Assembly (NCBI GenBank): GCA_003134995.1
Contig: PLDC01000019.1
Coordinates: 592,517-656,516, forward strand
DNA length: 64,000 bases
Direction: 5' to 3'
Origin: Acidobacteriaceae bacterium
GTDB lineage: Bacteria > Acidobacteriota > Terriglobia > Terriglobales > Acidobacteriaceae
The notes under the pieces were generated by a model that ran no database searches, was not told the origin of the DNA, and saw only the letters and a program-made list of their open reading frames with translations. The translations under genes were made by a program, and so were the position numbers. This document shows, piece after piece, positions 45,602 to 54,246 of this stretch. Every line of letters begins with the position of its first letter. Position 1 is the first letter of the stretch.

Positions 45602-45632
45602 CACGGAGTTCACGGGGTTGCACGGGGTAACC
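45602..45632. repeat. Tandem CACGGRGTT words
   Basis: Three near-identical units (CACGGAGTT, CACGGGGTT, CACGGGG) lie directly after the mrp stop, of a type common in acidobacterial/verrucomicrobial intergenic DNA. Short. Confidence 0.4.
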
Positions 45633-45644
45633 CTTTTGGATTCC

Positions 45645-46787
45645 CTACGTCTTCTTCAGGAACCGCTTCAGTTGCCACACGTCAGGTGCGCTTCCATCTT
45701 TCAGGATCAACTTCGCCATTGTCTCTCCCAGGGCGGGGCCGTGTTTGAAGCCGTGGCCTGAGCCTCCGCCTAGCAGCCAGACGTTGTTTGTTCGTGGATG
45801 GCGATCGACTATGAAGTGACTGTCGGCGGTTTGTTCGTATTGGCAGACTCGAGTCTCGATCAGCGGAGCGTCTTTCATTGCGGGAAAGCGGAACGTCAGA
45901 TATTCGCGGACTCGTTTGAGCGTAGCTGGGCTTACGACTCGCTCGCCGCTTGTGGGATCGAACGCGGGACCGCGGGTGTCGTCGGCTACTTTAAATCCGC
46001 GGCGATCGCTGCCGGGGATGCCGTAGAAAAAACGGTCGCCGTGGTCGCCCCACACTGGAAGATGATTGTCGGTGAAGCGGGAATCTCCGGCGGGCGTGCC
46101 GAAGAAAAAAATGTCCTGCTTGGTGGAATGGATAATTTTGCCCAGAGTTTTGGGGAACAGCTTGCCCATCCATGGTCCGCAGGCGAAGACGTAGTGATCG
46201 GCTTTGAGTTGCGAGCCGTCGGAGAGCTTCACGCTACGCAGAGGCACGCTTTCTAGTCCATCGGGGGAGACTGCGAGCTGGCGATATGTGCCGCCTTCGG
46301 CGATGAATGCATCGACCACGGATTGGCAACTGGCGCGGGCGTCGAGATATCCGCATTCGGGTTCGAAGATTCCCCAGTGAACGCCGGCGAAGTTGACTTG
46401 CGGCCAGCGCTTTTCCATCTCTCGCGCGGAAAGTTCCGTGAACTTGATGCGAGCGCGATGCAGGGGTGCGATCGAACCGCGCTCGAATGAATCATCGTGG
46501 GTGCTGGCCAGCCAAAGAACACCGGTGCGATGCAAAAACTGGCGTTTCCAACGACGTTCATATTTCTGCCACAGCTTGAGTGCGCGCGCGGCGAGTTCGG
46601 TGTAGGGCTGGTCGGGGCCGTAGGTGCCACGCATGATGCGGGTTTCACCGCCCGAAGAAGCGCGCGAGTTGCCCGGGCCCCATGCGTCTAGCAGAGTGAC
46701 GCGGGCTCCGCGCTCGCGAAGATGAAGGGCGGTCCAACCGCCGAAGGCGCCGGCGCCGATGACAGCGATGTGAGGTTTGGATTTCAT
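45645..46787 (-). CDS. FAD-dependent amine oxidase (sarcosine / N-methyltryptophan oxidase type)
   Basis: About 380 residues from the ATG at 46787 (MKSKPHIAVIGAGAFGGWTALHL); the frame upstream of it is repeat DNA. The N-terminal FAD motif is GAGAFGGWTALHLRERG. The C-terminal part has ETRVCQYEQTADSHFIVDRHP, where the Cys corresponds to the covalent flavin link of MSOX/MTOX, and VWLLGGGSGHGFKHGPALGE closes the FAD site. Oxidises N-methyl amino acids with O2; specific substrate unknown. It converges with mrp. Confidence 0.88.
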   Translation of the reverse strand: MKSKPHIAVIGAGAFGGWTALHLRERGARVTLLDAWGPGNSRASSGGETRIMRGTYGPDQPYTELAARALKLWQKYERRWKRQFLHRTGVLWLASTHDDSFERGSIAPLHRARIKFTELSAREMEKRWPQVNFAGVHWGIFEPECGYLDARASCQSVVDAFIAEGGTYRQLAVSPDGLESVPLRSVKLSDGSQLKADHYVFACGPWMGKLFPKTLGKIIHSTKQDIFFFGTPAGDSRFTDNHLPVWGDHGDRFFYGIPGSDRRGFKVADDTRGPAFDPTSGERVVSPATLKRVREYLTFRFPAMKDAPLIETRVCQYEQTADSHFIVDRHPRTNNVWLLGGGSGHGFKHGPALGETMAKLILKDGSAPDVWQLKRFLKKT

Positions 46788-46819
46788 CTGCAATAGTTTC
46801 GCATGAGGAGCTTCGAGGG

Positions 46820-46862
46820 CCGAGGGCGAGGACGCCCTCGGGACAGCCGGCAAGATGCCGGC
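46820..46862. repeat. REP-like double hairpin (CCGAGGGCG... GCCGGCA...)
   Basis: CCGAGGGCG-AGGA-CGCCCTCGG (46820-46841) and GCCGGCA-AGA-TGCCGGC (46846-46862) follow each other. The GCCGGCATCTTGCCGGC type is an interspersed repeat known in several phyla. It lies between the amine oxidase start and the hrcA promoter. Confidence 0.7.
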
Positions 46863-46917
46863 GCTACTTATGCGACTGCTCGGCTCGAAAGAGGACACCA
46901 CTTCACTTTCGCGGTCC

Positions 46918-46946
46918 TTGACAGGACAATGAGGCGTTCCTAGAAT
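46918..46946 (+). promoter_or_regulatory. Sigma-70 promoter of hrcA-grpE-dnaJ
   Basis: -35 TTGACA (46918-46923), 17-bp spacer, -10 TAGAAT (46941-46946). A 7-bp inverted repeat GCTAAGT-N15-ACTTAGC (46976-47004) lies in the leader. No canonical CIRCE (TTAGCACTC-N9-GAGTGCTAA) is seen. Confidence 0.75.
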
Positions 46947-47051
46947 CCAATCAGGACGCGGGTTTGCGACCTTGGGCTAAGTTTTTGCATCTAAATTACT
47001 TAGCAGGGAGAGCGGATCTGGTTGTAAACCTGTATCATCCCACGAAACGAA

Positions 47052-48092
47052 ATGCCATCTGACCCTAATATCGGCAAGCGCGAGCGCGAAGTTCTGACGG
47101 CGATTGTGGAGACTTTTATTTCCACGGGCGAGCCCGTCGGTTCGCGCACTCTGTCGCGGTCGAGTCGCGAAGGCCTGAGTCCGGCGACGATTCGTAACGT
47201 GATGGCTGATCTTTCGGAAGCTGGATTTCTAGAGCAGACGCATTCCTCCTCGGGGCGCATACCGACCACCGATGCGTACCGGTATTACGTGGAGCAGATT
47301 ACGGGGAAGGCGAAGCTGGCGCCGCAGGAAGAGAGCATGATTTCTGACTCGCTGGCGGGTGTCACGGATGTGCAGGAATTTATGGAGCGGACGTCGCGCG
47401 TGTTGTCGCTGATTTCGCGCAACGTGGGCGTGACCGTGGCGACCAGCGGCGCAAAGAATGCGCTGGAGCATGTTTACTTCTCGCGACTGGGCGATCAGAA
47501 AGTTCTGGCCGTGCTGGTGACGCGTTCGGGATTGGTGCGCGACCGCGTGTTAAGGCTCGATCTGCCGCAGGCGCAACTCGACCTTGCGGCTCGATACATC
47601 AACGAGAATTTTCGTGGCTGGACGATGGAATCGATGCGCGTTGAACTTGCTCGCAGAATTGAGCAGGAACGAAGTGAGTATGACCGGCTGATGAGTTCGA
47701 TCGAGGAACTCTACAAGCAAGGCGCGCTCGCCGGTGAGACGGGCACGCAGATGGTTTTCGTGGAAGGCGCGGCCAACCTGGTGACCGGGCAGGAAGATCG
47801 CAAACGCCTGCAGGAAATGCTGAAGACGCTCGAGGAAAAAGAAAAAGTCGCGAAACTTCTCGGAGCCTATCTCGACGTGAAGCAGGAAGCGGTGCGAGTG
47901 GTGATTGGGCTGGATGATGCGCTGCCGTCGATGCAGAATTTCGTGCTGATTGGAGCGCCGGCGCGGTCTGGGACGGATATGTTTGGATCGCTGGCTGTGA
48001 TCGGGCCTACGCGCATGGATTATCAGCACACCATGACGGCGGTTTCCTACATCGCGCGGCTGTTCGACAAAATCTTGAATGAATCGGAGTGA
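47052..48092 (+). CDS. hrcA: Heat-inducible transcription repressor HrcA
   Basis: 346 residues. The winged helix N-terminus reads NIGKREREVLTAIVETFISTGEPVGSRTLSR, followed by SPATIRNVMADLSEAGFLEQTHSSSGRIPTT, the typical signature. The C-terminal domain is a dimerisation region with NENFRGWTMESMR. Represses heat-shock genes through CIRCE operators in other bacteria. First gene of hrcA-grpE-dnaJ. Confidence 0.95.
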   Translation: MPSDPNIGKREREVLTAIVETFISTGEPVGSRTLSRSSREGLSPATIRNVMADLSEAGFLEQTHSSSGRIPTTDAYRYYVEQITGKAKLAPQEESMISDSLAGVTDVQEFMERTSRVLSLISRNVGVTVATSGAKNALEHVYFSRLGDQKVLAVLVTRSGLVRDRVLRLDLPQAQLDLAARYINENFRGWTMESMRVELARRIEQERSEYDRLMSSIEELYKQGALAGETGTQMVFVEGAANLVTGQEDRKRLQEMLKTLEEKEKVAKLLGAYLDVKQEAVRVVIGLDDALPSMQNFVLIGAPARSGTDMFGSLAVIGPTRMDYQHTMTAVSYIARLFDKILNESE

Positions 48093-48104
48093 ACAGAGTT
48101 GTTT

Positions 48105-48680
48105 ATGGGCAAAGTGAACGGTAAGTTAGAAGCAAAGAATGCGAGTTTGGATCTGGACCACGAGTTGCCGTCCGGCGACGGGGATGAGACTGCGGGCGAT
48201 GCGGGGAGTGTGGAGTCGCTCGGCTCGGAATCGGAATTGGAAAAGGTGAAGGCGGAGCGCGACTCGCTGCTCGACCGGCTGGCGCGCGCGCAAGCAGAGT
48301 TCGATAACGCGCGCAAGCGTGCGGGGAAAGAGCAACAGGAGTCTCGCGATTACGCCATCGCTGATGCGATCAAGTCTCTGTTGCCTGTGATCGACAGCCT
48401 GGAGCGCGCGTTGCAGGTGAAATCGGATGCGGCCGAACTGCGCGGCGGAGTGGAACTGATTTACAAGCAACTGCAGGCTGCATTGGCCAAGCTTTCGGTG
48501 AATGCTATTGTGGCGAAGGGTGAGCCGTTCGATCCGCGATTGCACGAGGCTATCGAACTGGTGGAAACCAGCGATGTGCCCGACCATCAGGTGATCGAGG
48601 AGTTGCAGCGCGGCTACAAGCTTAAGGACCGGCTGCTGCGGCCTGCGATGGTGAGGGTGGCGAAGAATTCTGGAATGTAA
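48105..48680 (+). CDS. grpE: Nucleotide exchange factor GrpE
   Basis: About 191 residues from the ATG at 48105 (a TTG at 48099 adds two). Acidic N-terminal tail, then the long helix LEKVKAERDSLLDRLARAQAEFDNARKRAGKE and the beta domain ending EELQRGYKLKDRLLRPAMVRVAKNS, the characteristic C-terminus. It releases ADP from DnaK. Lies 12 bp after hrcA. Confidence 0.95.
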   Translation: MGKVNGKLEAKNASLDLDHELPSGDGDETAGDAGSVESLGSESELEKVKAERDSLLDRLARAQAEFDNARKRAGKEQQESRDYAIADAIKSLLPVIDSLERALQVKSDAAELRGGVELIYKQLQAALAKLSVNAIVAKGEPFDPRLHEAIELVETSDVPDHQVIEELQRGYKLKDRLLRPAMVRVAKNSGM

Positions 48681-48747
48681 TTTTCCTCTAAGGGCGTTTT
48701 CTCACTGTCTTATCAAGAGTTTTTGATTCATTAGAAAGGCAGCTATT

Positions 48748-49878
48748 CTGGCCACGAACGCAAAACGCGATTACTACGAAGTGTTGTCGGTAAGCCGCAC
48801 GGCGAGCGAGCAGGAATTGAAGAGCGCTTATCGCAAGCTCGCCATGCAGCACCATCCTGATCGCAATCCGAACAATCCGGATGCCGAAGAGCGCTTCAAG
48901 GAGGTCACGGAAGCTTACGCGATTCTGGCCGACTCTGAAAAGCGGTCTCTCTATGATCGCTTCGGCCACGCCGGAGTTGGCAGCGCCGCCAGTTCAGGTG
49001 GTGGGTTCGAGGGCGCGCCGTTCCAGGATTTGGGCGAAATCTTTGGCGAGTTCTTCGGCTTTGGCGATGTGCTGGGAGGAAGTGGACGCCGCCGCAGCCG
49101 CGTGCAGCGCGGCGCGGATTTGCGCGAAGACATAACGCTCGAGTTCGAAGAGGCTGCGTTCGGCACCGAGACGCGCGTCATGGTGCGCCGTCATGAAGCG
49201 TGCGAAGAATGTCGCGGCTCGGGTGCGGCGCCGGGGAAAGGTCCAACCAGTTGCCGTACATGCGATGGGCGTGGGCAGGTTCGCTATCAGCAGGGATTTT
49301 TCAGCATCGCGCGCACTTGTCCTTCATGTCAGGGAACGGGCAATGTGATTACTGATCCTTGCCTGAAGTGCAAAGGCGAAGGGCGGCTTCTGCGGCAGCG
49401 TTCGGTGGATGCGAAAATTCCGGCCGGCGTGGAAGACGGCACGCGCATTCGCTTCACCGGCGGAGGCGAGGCTGGACCTTTCGGCGGGCCGGCAGGCGAT
49501 CTTTACGTGGTGCTGCACGTAAAAGAGCATCCGTTTTTTGTGCGGGAAGGGAACGATCTGCACTGCGCCGTCCCGCTGTCGGTGACGCAAGCCGCCATGG
49601 GCGCGGAGATTCGTGTGCCGACTCTTGAAGGCGAGCACACTCTGAAAGTTCCTGATGGCACGCAGCCCGGCACGACGTTTCGCGTCCGCAACAAGGGCGT
49701 GCCCGTGCTCAACGGGCATGGCAAGGGTGATCTCTACGTGGAAGTACGGGTGCAGATTCCGACTAAGCTGAGCAAACGCCAGAAAGAGTTGTTGCAGGAA
49801 TTGGAAACGACGGCGAAGGTCGACAATCAGCCGATGATGCGCTCGCTGCTGGGAAAAATGAAAGACATGTTTGGGTAA
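48748..49878 (+). CDS. dnaJ: Chaperone DnaJ with non-canonical start codon
   Basis: 376 residues if it starts at CTG 48748 (ATNAKRDYYEVLSVSRTAS), with AAGG 8 bp upstream; an in-frame stop at 48724 and no ATG/GTG/TTG between leave CTG (or ATT 48745) as the only way to include DYYE, the start of J-domain helix I. From GTG 48781 that helix would be lost. Then: the HPD motif in MQHHPDRNP, a G/F-rich region (SSGGGFEGAPF), four zinc-finger repeats (CEECRGSG, CRTCDGRG, CPSCQGTG, CLKCKGEG) and the C-terminal substrate domains. Cochaperone of DnaK. Confidence 0.92.
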   Translation: MATNAKRDYYEVLSVSRTASEQELKSAYRKLAMQHHPDRNPNNPDAEERFKEVTEAYAILADSEKRSLYDRFGHAGVGSAASSGGGFEGAPFQDLGEIFGEFFGFGDVLGGSGRRRSRVQRGADLREDITLEFEEAAFGTETRVMVRRHEACEECRGSGAAPGKGPTSCRTCDGRGQVRYQQGFFSIARTCPSCQGTGNVITDPCLKCKGEGRLLRQRSVDAKIPAGVEDGTRIRFTGGGEAGPFGGPAGDLYVVLHVKEHPFFVREGNDLHCAVPLSVTQAAMGAEIRVPTLEGEHTLKVPDGTQPGTTFRVRNKGVPVLNGHGKGDLYVEVRVQIPTKLSKRQKELLQELETTAKVDNQPMMRSLLGKMKDMFG

Positions 49879-49883
49879 AGCAG

Positions 49884-50022
49884 TTGCCAGTTGCCAGCCG
49901 CCGGTTGCCAGACTTAAGCTCCCTGCCTTTGTTATTCTTACTTCGCTTCGACTTTCAGCCCGATAGTCATTCGCTATGAGCCTTTACTGGAAACTGGCAG
50001 CTGGCTACTGGCGGCTGCCGTA
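49884..50022. repeat. Inverted repeat of GTTGCCAG words
   Basis: Left CAGTTGCCAGTTGCCAGCCG and right ACTGGCAGCTGGCTACTGGC are related in inverted orientation around a 60-nt centre, between dnaJ and rsmE. Another member of the tandem-word inverted repeats of this genome. Confidence 0.7.
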
Positions 50023-50024
50023 AA

Positions 50025-50744
50025 ATGACTCGCCGCCGATTTATTGCTGATGAAGTCTCACAGGATCGCGCTGCATTGGTTGGCGAGCACGCCGACCATC
50101 TTGCGCGCGTGCTCCGTGCCAGCGTCGGACAAGAATTCGATATTGCTACGGGCGCAGCCGTCCGCCGCGGACGAATTACCTCAGTGAAGAACGGCCGCGT
50201 CGAATTCGATCTAGGCGAAGAAGTTTCGGCGGCTAGCCTCTCAGATATCACCTTGGTTCTCGCGATCTTCAAGTTCGACCGCATGGAGTGGGCGATTGAG
50301 AAATGTACCGAGCTGAGTGTCGCACGGATCGTGCCCGTAATCGCGCGGCGCACCGATTCGCATCTCGCCGCAGCCTCGGCAAAGCGGGTCGAGCGCTGGC
50401 AGCGGATCGCGCGGCAAGCTTCGGAGCAATCTCGCCGCACCGCTCCACCGGAGATTTCGGATCCAATCAAAGTTTTGGAGGCGTTGACCCTTTCAGGAGC
50501 TGTGCGAATAGTTCTGGCAGAATCGGAAGACCGACCTTTGCTTCGTGAGGTCGTGAAGCCACAGCCCGCAGAAGAAGGAGTTATTCTCGCGGTCGGTCCC
50601 GAGGGCGGCTGGGCTGACGACGAATTGCAATCGTTCCAGCAGGCCGGATGGATTTCGGCTTCACTCGGCAACACGATTCTTCGCGCCGAGACGGCTGCAA
50701 TTGCCGCTACGGCGATTGTCGCGTCCGTGTTGCACTCGCTCTGA
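50025..50744 (+). CDS. rsmE: 16S rRNA m3U1498 methyltransferase RsmE
   Basis: 239 residues. N-terminal PUA-like domain (TRRRFIADEVSQDRAALVGEHADHLARVLRAS, the HL-xxVLR signature) and C-terminal SPOUT/trefoil-knot domain with LAVGPEGGWADDEL and SLGNTILRAETAAIAA, the SAM-binding knot. Methylates U1498 of 16S rRNA. The gene commonly follows dnaJ-type genes. Confidence 0.95.
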   Translation: MTRRRFIADEVSQDRAALVGEHADHLARVLRASVGQEFDIATGAAVRRGRITSVKNGRVEFDLGEEVSAASLSDITLVLAIFKFDRMEWAIEKCTELSVARIVPVIARRTDSHLAAASAKRVERWQRIARQASEQSRRTAPPEISDPIKVLEALTLSGAVRIVLAESEDRPLLREVVKPQPAEEGVILAVGPEGGWADDELQSFQQAGWISASLGNTILRAETAAIAATAIVASVLHSL

Positions 50745-50794
50745 TTTTTCTTGTTTCCTGCGCGCCGACGATCGGGGTGGTATTCTGAGCCGCA

Positions 50795-53749
50795 ATGGCA
50801 GTCTCAAAATCACAATCTTCCGTGCCGTTTATTCCTGACGATCGCCAGCGCGAGGCGATTGAGCATGTTCACGGGCCGATGCTGGTGATCGCCGGCGCGG
50901 GCACGGGGAAAACTTCGGTTCTAATCAACCGCATCGCGCGCCTTGTCGAGCAGGGACATGCCCAGCCGGAAGAAGTGCTCGCCCTTACTTACACAGTGGC
51001 GGCCGCGACAGAGATGCGCGAAAGAGTTTGCCGGCTGGTGGGCAAGCCGATTCGTGCGACCACCTTTCACGATTACTGTCTCGACCTGCTAAAGCGCGCG
51101 AAAAAAGACTTTGGCGTGCTCGACGAAAAAGACCTGTGGATTTTCTTGCGCAAGAGAATCCCCGACCTTCATCTCGAGCACTATGTTCGCGCCGCCAATG
51201 TAGGGCAGTTTCTCAACGACCTGCTGAATTTCCTAACCCGCTGCCACGACGAACTGGTCACACCGGAAAAATATGCGGAGTACGTTGCACGCCTTGAGCG
51301 CGGCGAGTCGAAGGTTCACCGGGTTGCAAAGTCGAAAGAGCAACTGAGCGACGCTGAAGCGATCGCACGCTGCCAGGAAATTGCCCGCGTATTTTCTACC
51401 ACCGAGCGCTGGCTGCGCGAAGAGAATCTGGGCACGTTCGGACACATGATTACCCGCGCCCACCAGATGCTCACCAGTGACGACAGTCTGCTGGCCTCCG
51501 AGCGAGCGAGCACTCCTTTCATTGTGGTCGACGAATTTCAGGATGCGAACTTTGCGCAAATCGAAATCCTGGCCGCGCTCGCTGGACCCTCCGCAAACGT
51601 CTTCGCCGTCGGCGATCCCGATCAGGCCATCTACCGTTTTCGTGGAGCATCCAGCGCGGCGTTTCATCTTTTCCGCCGTCATTTTCCGCAGACGAAGCTG
51701 GTCTTGCTCGGCAAGAACCGCCGCTCGACCACTCCCATTCTGCAATGTGCTTTCGCCATCGTCGACAAGAACCCTCCCGTGTTCGCAGCCGGTGAACAAG
51801 GCACGCTTGCCTACCGCCGCGCTCCGCTCCGATCCGCACGCGAAGAAAATGCAAGAAAAGAAGGGCAGACGCTGCCAACCTTCCCCGTCGAAGCGATTTC
51901 TTTTGCCGCCAAAGATGCTGAAGCACCGGACGTCGCCCGCATCATCGAGGAAACCAAGCGGCATTCGCGGTGCAAGTGGAAAGACTTCGGCGTTCTCTAC
52001 CGTTCTCACATTCATCGCGACAATGTCGTTCAGCAATTGGCTGAACACGAAATTCCTCTCTCCATTGAGAACATGGACGTGAGTGACACGCCCGAGGTGC
52101 GGGATTTGTTTGCCTGCGTGGCGTCGGTGGTAGACCTGGGGTCCGATGCCAATCTTTTTCGCGCCGCCGCCCTTCCGCAGTTCGATGTTGATCCCGTGCA
52201 ACTGCGGGCTGCCCTACGCACGATTGCCAAGGACTCGAGAGATGGCGTGGTGATTCCTTTGTCGTCGGTGCTAGCCGAAGTGGCCGGTGGGCAGGCCGTT
52301 TTGCGTTGCGTACAGCAGGCGCGTGACGAAGTGAACCGCAAGCACGCAAAAGCGCGCGCGGCTCTGGAGTTGATCGGACGGCAATTCAAGCTCGATCTAG
52401 ATTCGCCAATCCTGCAGGCGGCATTAAAGTTCGCCGCTGATTGGGAAAAGAAGGCAACCACTAAAACCGGCGAACTCGGTGAATGGATCGAGTACCTGGG
52501 ATATTTTCGCGAAGCGGGCGGCGTGATTCCGATGGCGTCAAAAGACGACGAGGACGCGGTTAGCCTGATGACGGCGCACGGCGCCAAGGGATTGGAGTTT
52601 GCTCACGTCTTCATTCTGCGCGCGACCAGCGGTTCGTTCCCTACAGGTTACCGGGAGACGCTGGTGGAGTTTCCGCGTGAGTTGCGCGACCCCGATTCGG
52701 CTGCGGCGGGCGATGACAAGACTCTCAATGAACAAGAAGAGCGCCGGCTTTTCTACGTGGCCATGACGCGGGCTAAAGATTCGCTGCACATTTATGGAAA
52801 GCAGGGAATCGGCCGCGATAAAACTCCCGCCGGCCTGATGCGCGAATTGATTTGTAACGCCGGACTTGGGGCCTCGCTTCGCGCGCGTTCGGCTCTTCCT
52901 TCACAACCCGAACTGATCGAGATCGCGGCGGCAGCGGATCCGGCTCATCCGGCGGGATCGCGGCTGCCCGCCTGGCTTGAGCTTCCGCCCATTGATGGGC
53001 TGGGCGCACGTTTGAGCGCGTCGGCCGTGGAAAGCTATGAGACCTGTCCCTTGCAGTTCAAGTTTGAACGCGAGTGGAAGTTATCGCGCGAGGTGCAGGC
53101 CGCAATGCAATATGGAGCGACCATGCACCGCGTTTTGCGCACATACTATGATTCCGTGCGGCTGGGCAGAAAGAAAACTGATGAGGAACTGCTTCAGCTT
53201 TTTCGCGACGACCTGGCCACAACCGGAATTCAGGATGAGTACCAGCGCGAATTGTATTTAAAGAAGGGGCTGCAGCAGTTGCAAGATTTTCTTGCCGGGA
53301 CGCACTCAACGCCTCCGCCGGATGTTCTGCACACGGAAGAATGGTTCGACGTGCAGATCGCCGGAACGAAGGTTGCCGGACGAATCGACCGCATGGATCG
53401 CGCCGCCGACGGCAGTGTGAATATCGTCGACTACAAAACCGGTAAAGCGCGATCGCAGGAAGATGCGGATGAGAGCCTGCAACTCTCCATCTACGCGATG
53501 GCCGCGTTTGAGAAGTGGGGCTACCGCGTGGGATCGCTAGTCTTTCACAATCTGGAAGGCAATGTGCCGATATTGTCGAAGCGCGCGGAGTTTCAATTGG
53601 CAGAGGCGAGAGACCGGGTGCTGGCTGCGGCGCGCGGCATTGCGGAGGGAAACTTCGAGCCCAAGCTCGACTATCACTGCAACTTCTGTGCGTTTCGTGG
53701 TTTGTGTCCGGCGCGGGAAAAACGTGTTCCGAATCTTGCGAAGAGTTGA
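50795..53749 (+). CDS. UvrD/Rep-type helicase fused to a RecB-like Fe-S nuclease
   Basis: 984 residues. The helicase shows Walker A AGAGTGKTSVLINRI, VVDEFQDANFAQ (Walker B), GDPDQAIYRFRGA and MTAHGAKGLEFAHVFI. The C-terminal PD-(D/E)XK nuclease has GRIDRMDR and NIVDYKTGKA. Cysteines YETCPLQFKFE and CNFCAFRGLC are arranged as in AddB/Cas4-type iron-sulfur nuclease domains. Single-chain helicase-nuclease for recombinational repair. A separate AddA/AddB pair is not present in the window. Confidence 0.92.
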   Translation: MAVSKSQSSVPFIPDDRQREAIEHVHGPMLVIAGAGTGKTSVLINRIARLVEQGHAQPEEVLALTYTVAAATEMRERVCRLVGKPIRATTFHDYCLDLLKRAKKDFGVLDEKDLWIFLRKRIPDLHLEHYVRAANVGQFLNDLLNFLTRCHDELVTPEKYAEYVARLERGESKVHRVAKSKEQLSDAEAIARCQEIARVFSTTERWLREENLGTFGHMITRAHQMLTSDDSLLASERASTPFIVVDEFQDANFAQIEILAALAGPSANVFAVGDPDQAIYRFRGASSAAFHLFRRHFPQTKLVLLGKNRRSTTPILQCAFAIVDKNPPVFAAGEQGTLAYRRAPLRSAREENARKEGQTLPTFPVEAISFAAKDAEAPDVARIIEETKRHSRCKWKDFGVLYRSHIHRDNVVQQLAEHEIPLSIENMDVSDTPEVRDLFACVASVVDLGSDANLFRAAALPQFDVDPVQLRAALRTIAKDSRDGVVIPLSSVLAEVAGGQAVLRCVQQARDEVNRKHAKARAALELIGRQFKLDLDSPILQAALKFAADWEKKATTKTGELGEWIEYLGYFREAGGVIPMASKDDEDAVSLMTAHGAKGLEFAHVFILRATSGSFPTGYRETLVEFPRELRDPDSAAAGDDKTLNEQEERRLFYVAMTRAKDSLHIYGKQGIGRDKTPAGLMRELICNAGLGASLRARSALPSQPELIEIAAAADPAHPAGSRLPAWLELPPIDGLGARLSASAVESYETCPLQFKFEREWKLSREVQAAMQYGATMHRVLRTYYDSVRLGRKKTDEELLQLFRDDLATTGIQDEYQRELYLKKGLQQLQDFLAGTHSTPPPDVLHTEEWFDVQIAGTKVAGRIDRMDRAADGSVNIVDYKTGKARSQEDADESLQLSIYAMAAFEKWGYRVGSLVFHNLEGNVPILSKRAEFQLAEARDRVLAAARGIAEGNFEPKLDYHCNFCAFRGLCPAREKRVPNLAKS

Positions 53750-53780
53750 GGGGCTGCGTGTCGTAGAACTTTCGTACAAA

Positions 53781-53812
53781 AAACTTAGGGGACGCTTTTC
53801 GCGTCCCCTTTT
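53781..53812. terminator. Bidirectional terminator
   Basis: Perfect 9-bp stem AGGGGACGC/GCGTCCCCT (53787-53809) with a TTTTC loop. On the plus strand TTT follows; on the minus strand AAG then TTTTTT follow, so it serves both the helicase gene and the minus-strand mini-ORF. Confidence 0.85.
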
Positions 53813-53828
53813 GACTGCGTACAACTTC

Positions 53829-53870
53829 TTAATGCTTCTTTTTCTTCTTTGCCTTTTTCTTGGTTGCCAT
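53829..53870 (-). CDS. Candidate 13-residue Lys-rich peptide (mini-ORF)
   Basis: ATG at 53870 reading MATKKKAKKKKKH, stop at 53829-53831. AAGGGAG lies 10 bp upstream on the minus strand. It has its own predicted sigma-70 promoter (53938-53966), a 60-nt leader with a small hairpin, and a terminator 20 bp after its stop. Nothing like this is known to me as a defined family; it may be a real short protein, a leader peptide, or an sRNA. Confidence 0.45.
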   Translation of the reverse strand: MATKKKAKKKKKH

Positions 53871-53907
53871 TGTTTCTATTCTCCCTTCCATTTTTCATGG
53901 AAAAATC

Positions 53908-53927
53908 TGCAACGATCATTTGTTGCA
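53908..53927 (-). other. Hairpin in the mini-ORF leader
   Basis: TGCAAC-N8-GTTGCA, a perfect 6-bp stem between the predicted transcript start and the ribosome site. Confidence 0.4.
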
Positions 53928-53937
53928 ACTAATTGAT

Positions 53938-53966
53938 TGTATAGAGTTAATGAAAAATGAAGTCAA
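53938..53966 (-). promoter_or_regulatory. Sigma-70 promoter for the mini-ORF
   Basis: On the minus strand -35 TTGACT (53966-53961), 17-bp spacer, -10 TATACA (53943-53938). Confidence 0.6.
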
Positions 53967-54246
53967 GAAAAAAATGCATGTCGCGAACGAGCGGTGTTGT
54001 ACCAAAGTCACTGCGAGTCGAGAGTGAGCAACAAAATTTCTTCATCACGCAGCGAAACTTCGTCGAGAGCATGCCACAGCAACGCATGAAGAGGTAGCGA
54101 CGGTTCGACGCACGCCTGTCAAACATTCGCGCGCGAATCATCGAATCACAACCGAACTGCAATCCAATCGATTTGCAGAAGTTCATCATTCTCGTGCTCC
54201 GCTGCATCTATAATGAAGAAGCGAAATCTTCGCGGGAGCATGATCA
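53967..54246. promoter_or_regulatory. Region upstream of thiolase, -10 TATAAT
   Basis: 280 bp without a supported gene. A perfect -10 TATAAT is at 54209-54214, 33 bp before the thiolase ATG, but its -35 is weak. An 86-residue minus-strand frame here (53947-54207) lacks domain-like features and overlaps the mini-ORF promoter. Confidence 0.4.

Noticed and set aside
44448-45623. Long minus-strand frame extending the IS200-like transposase upstream
   Set aside because: It lies antisense to mrp and shows no domain; only the last 147 residues match the transposase.
46902-47051. CIRCE operator before hrcA
   Set aside because: TTAGCACTC-N9-GAGTGCTAA is not present; only an unrelated GCTAAGT-N15-ACTTAGC repeat is seen.
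53947-54207. 86-residue minus-strand ORF
   Set aside because: No domain-like content, no ribosome site, and it overlaps the mini-ORF promoter.
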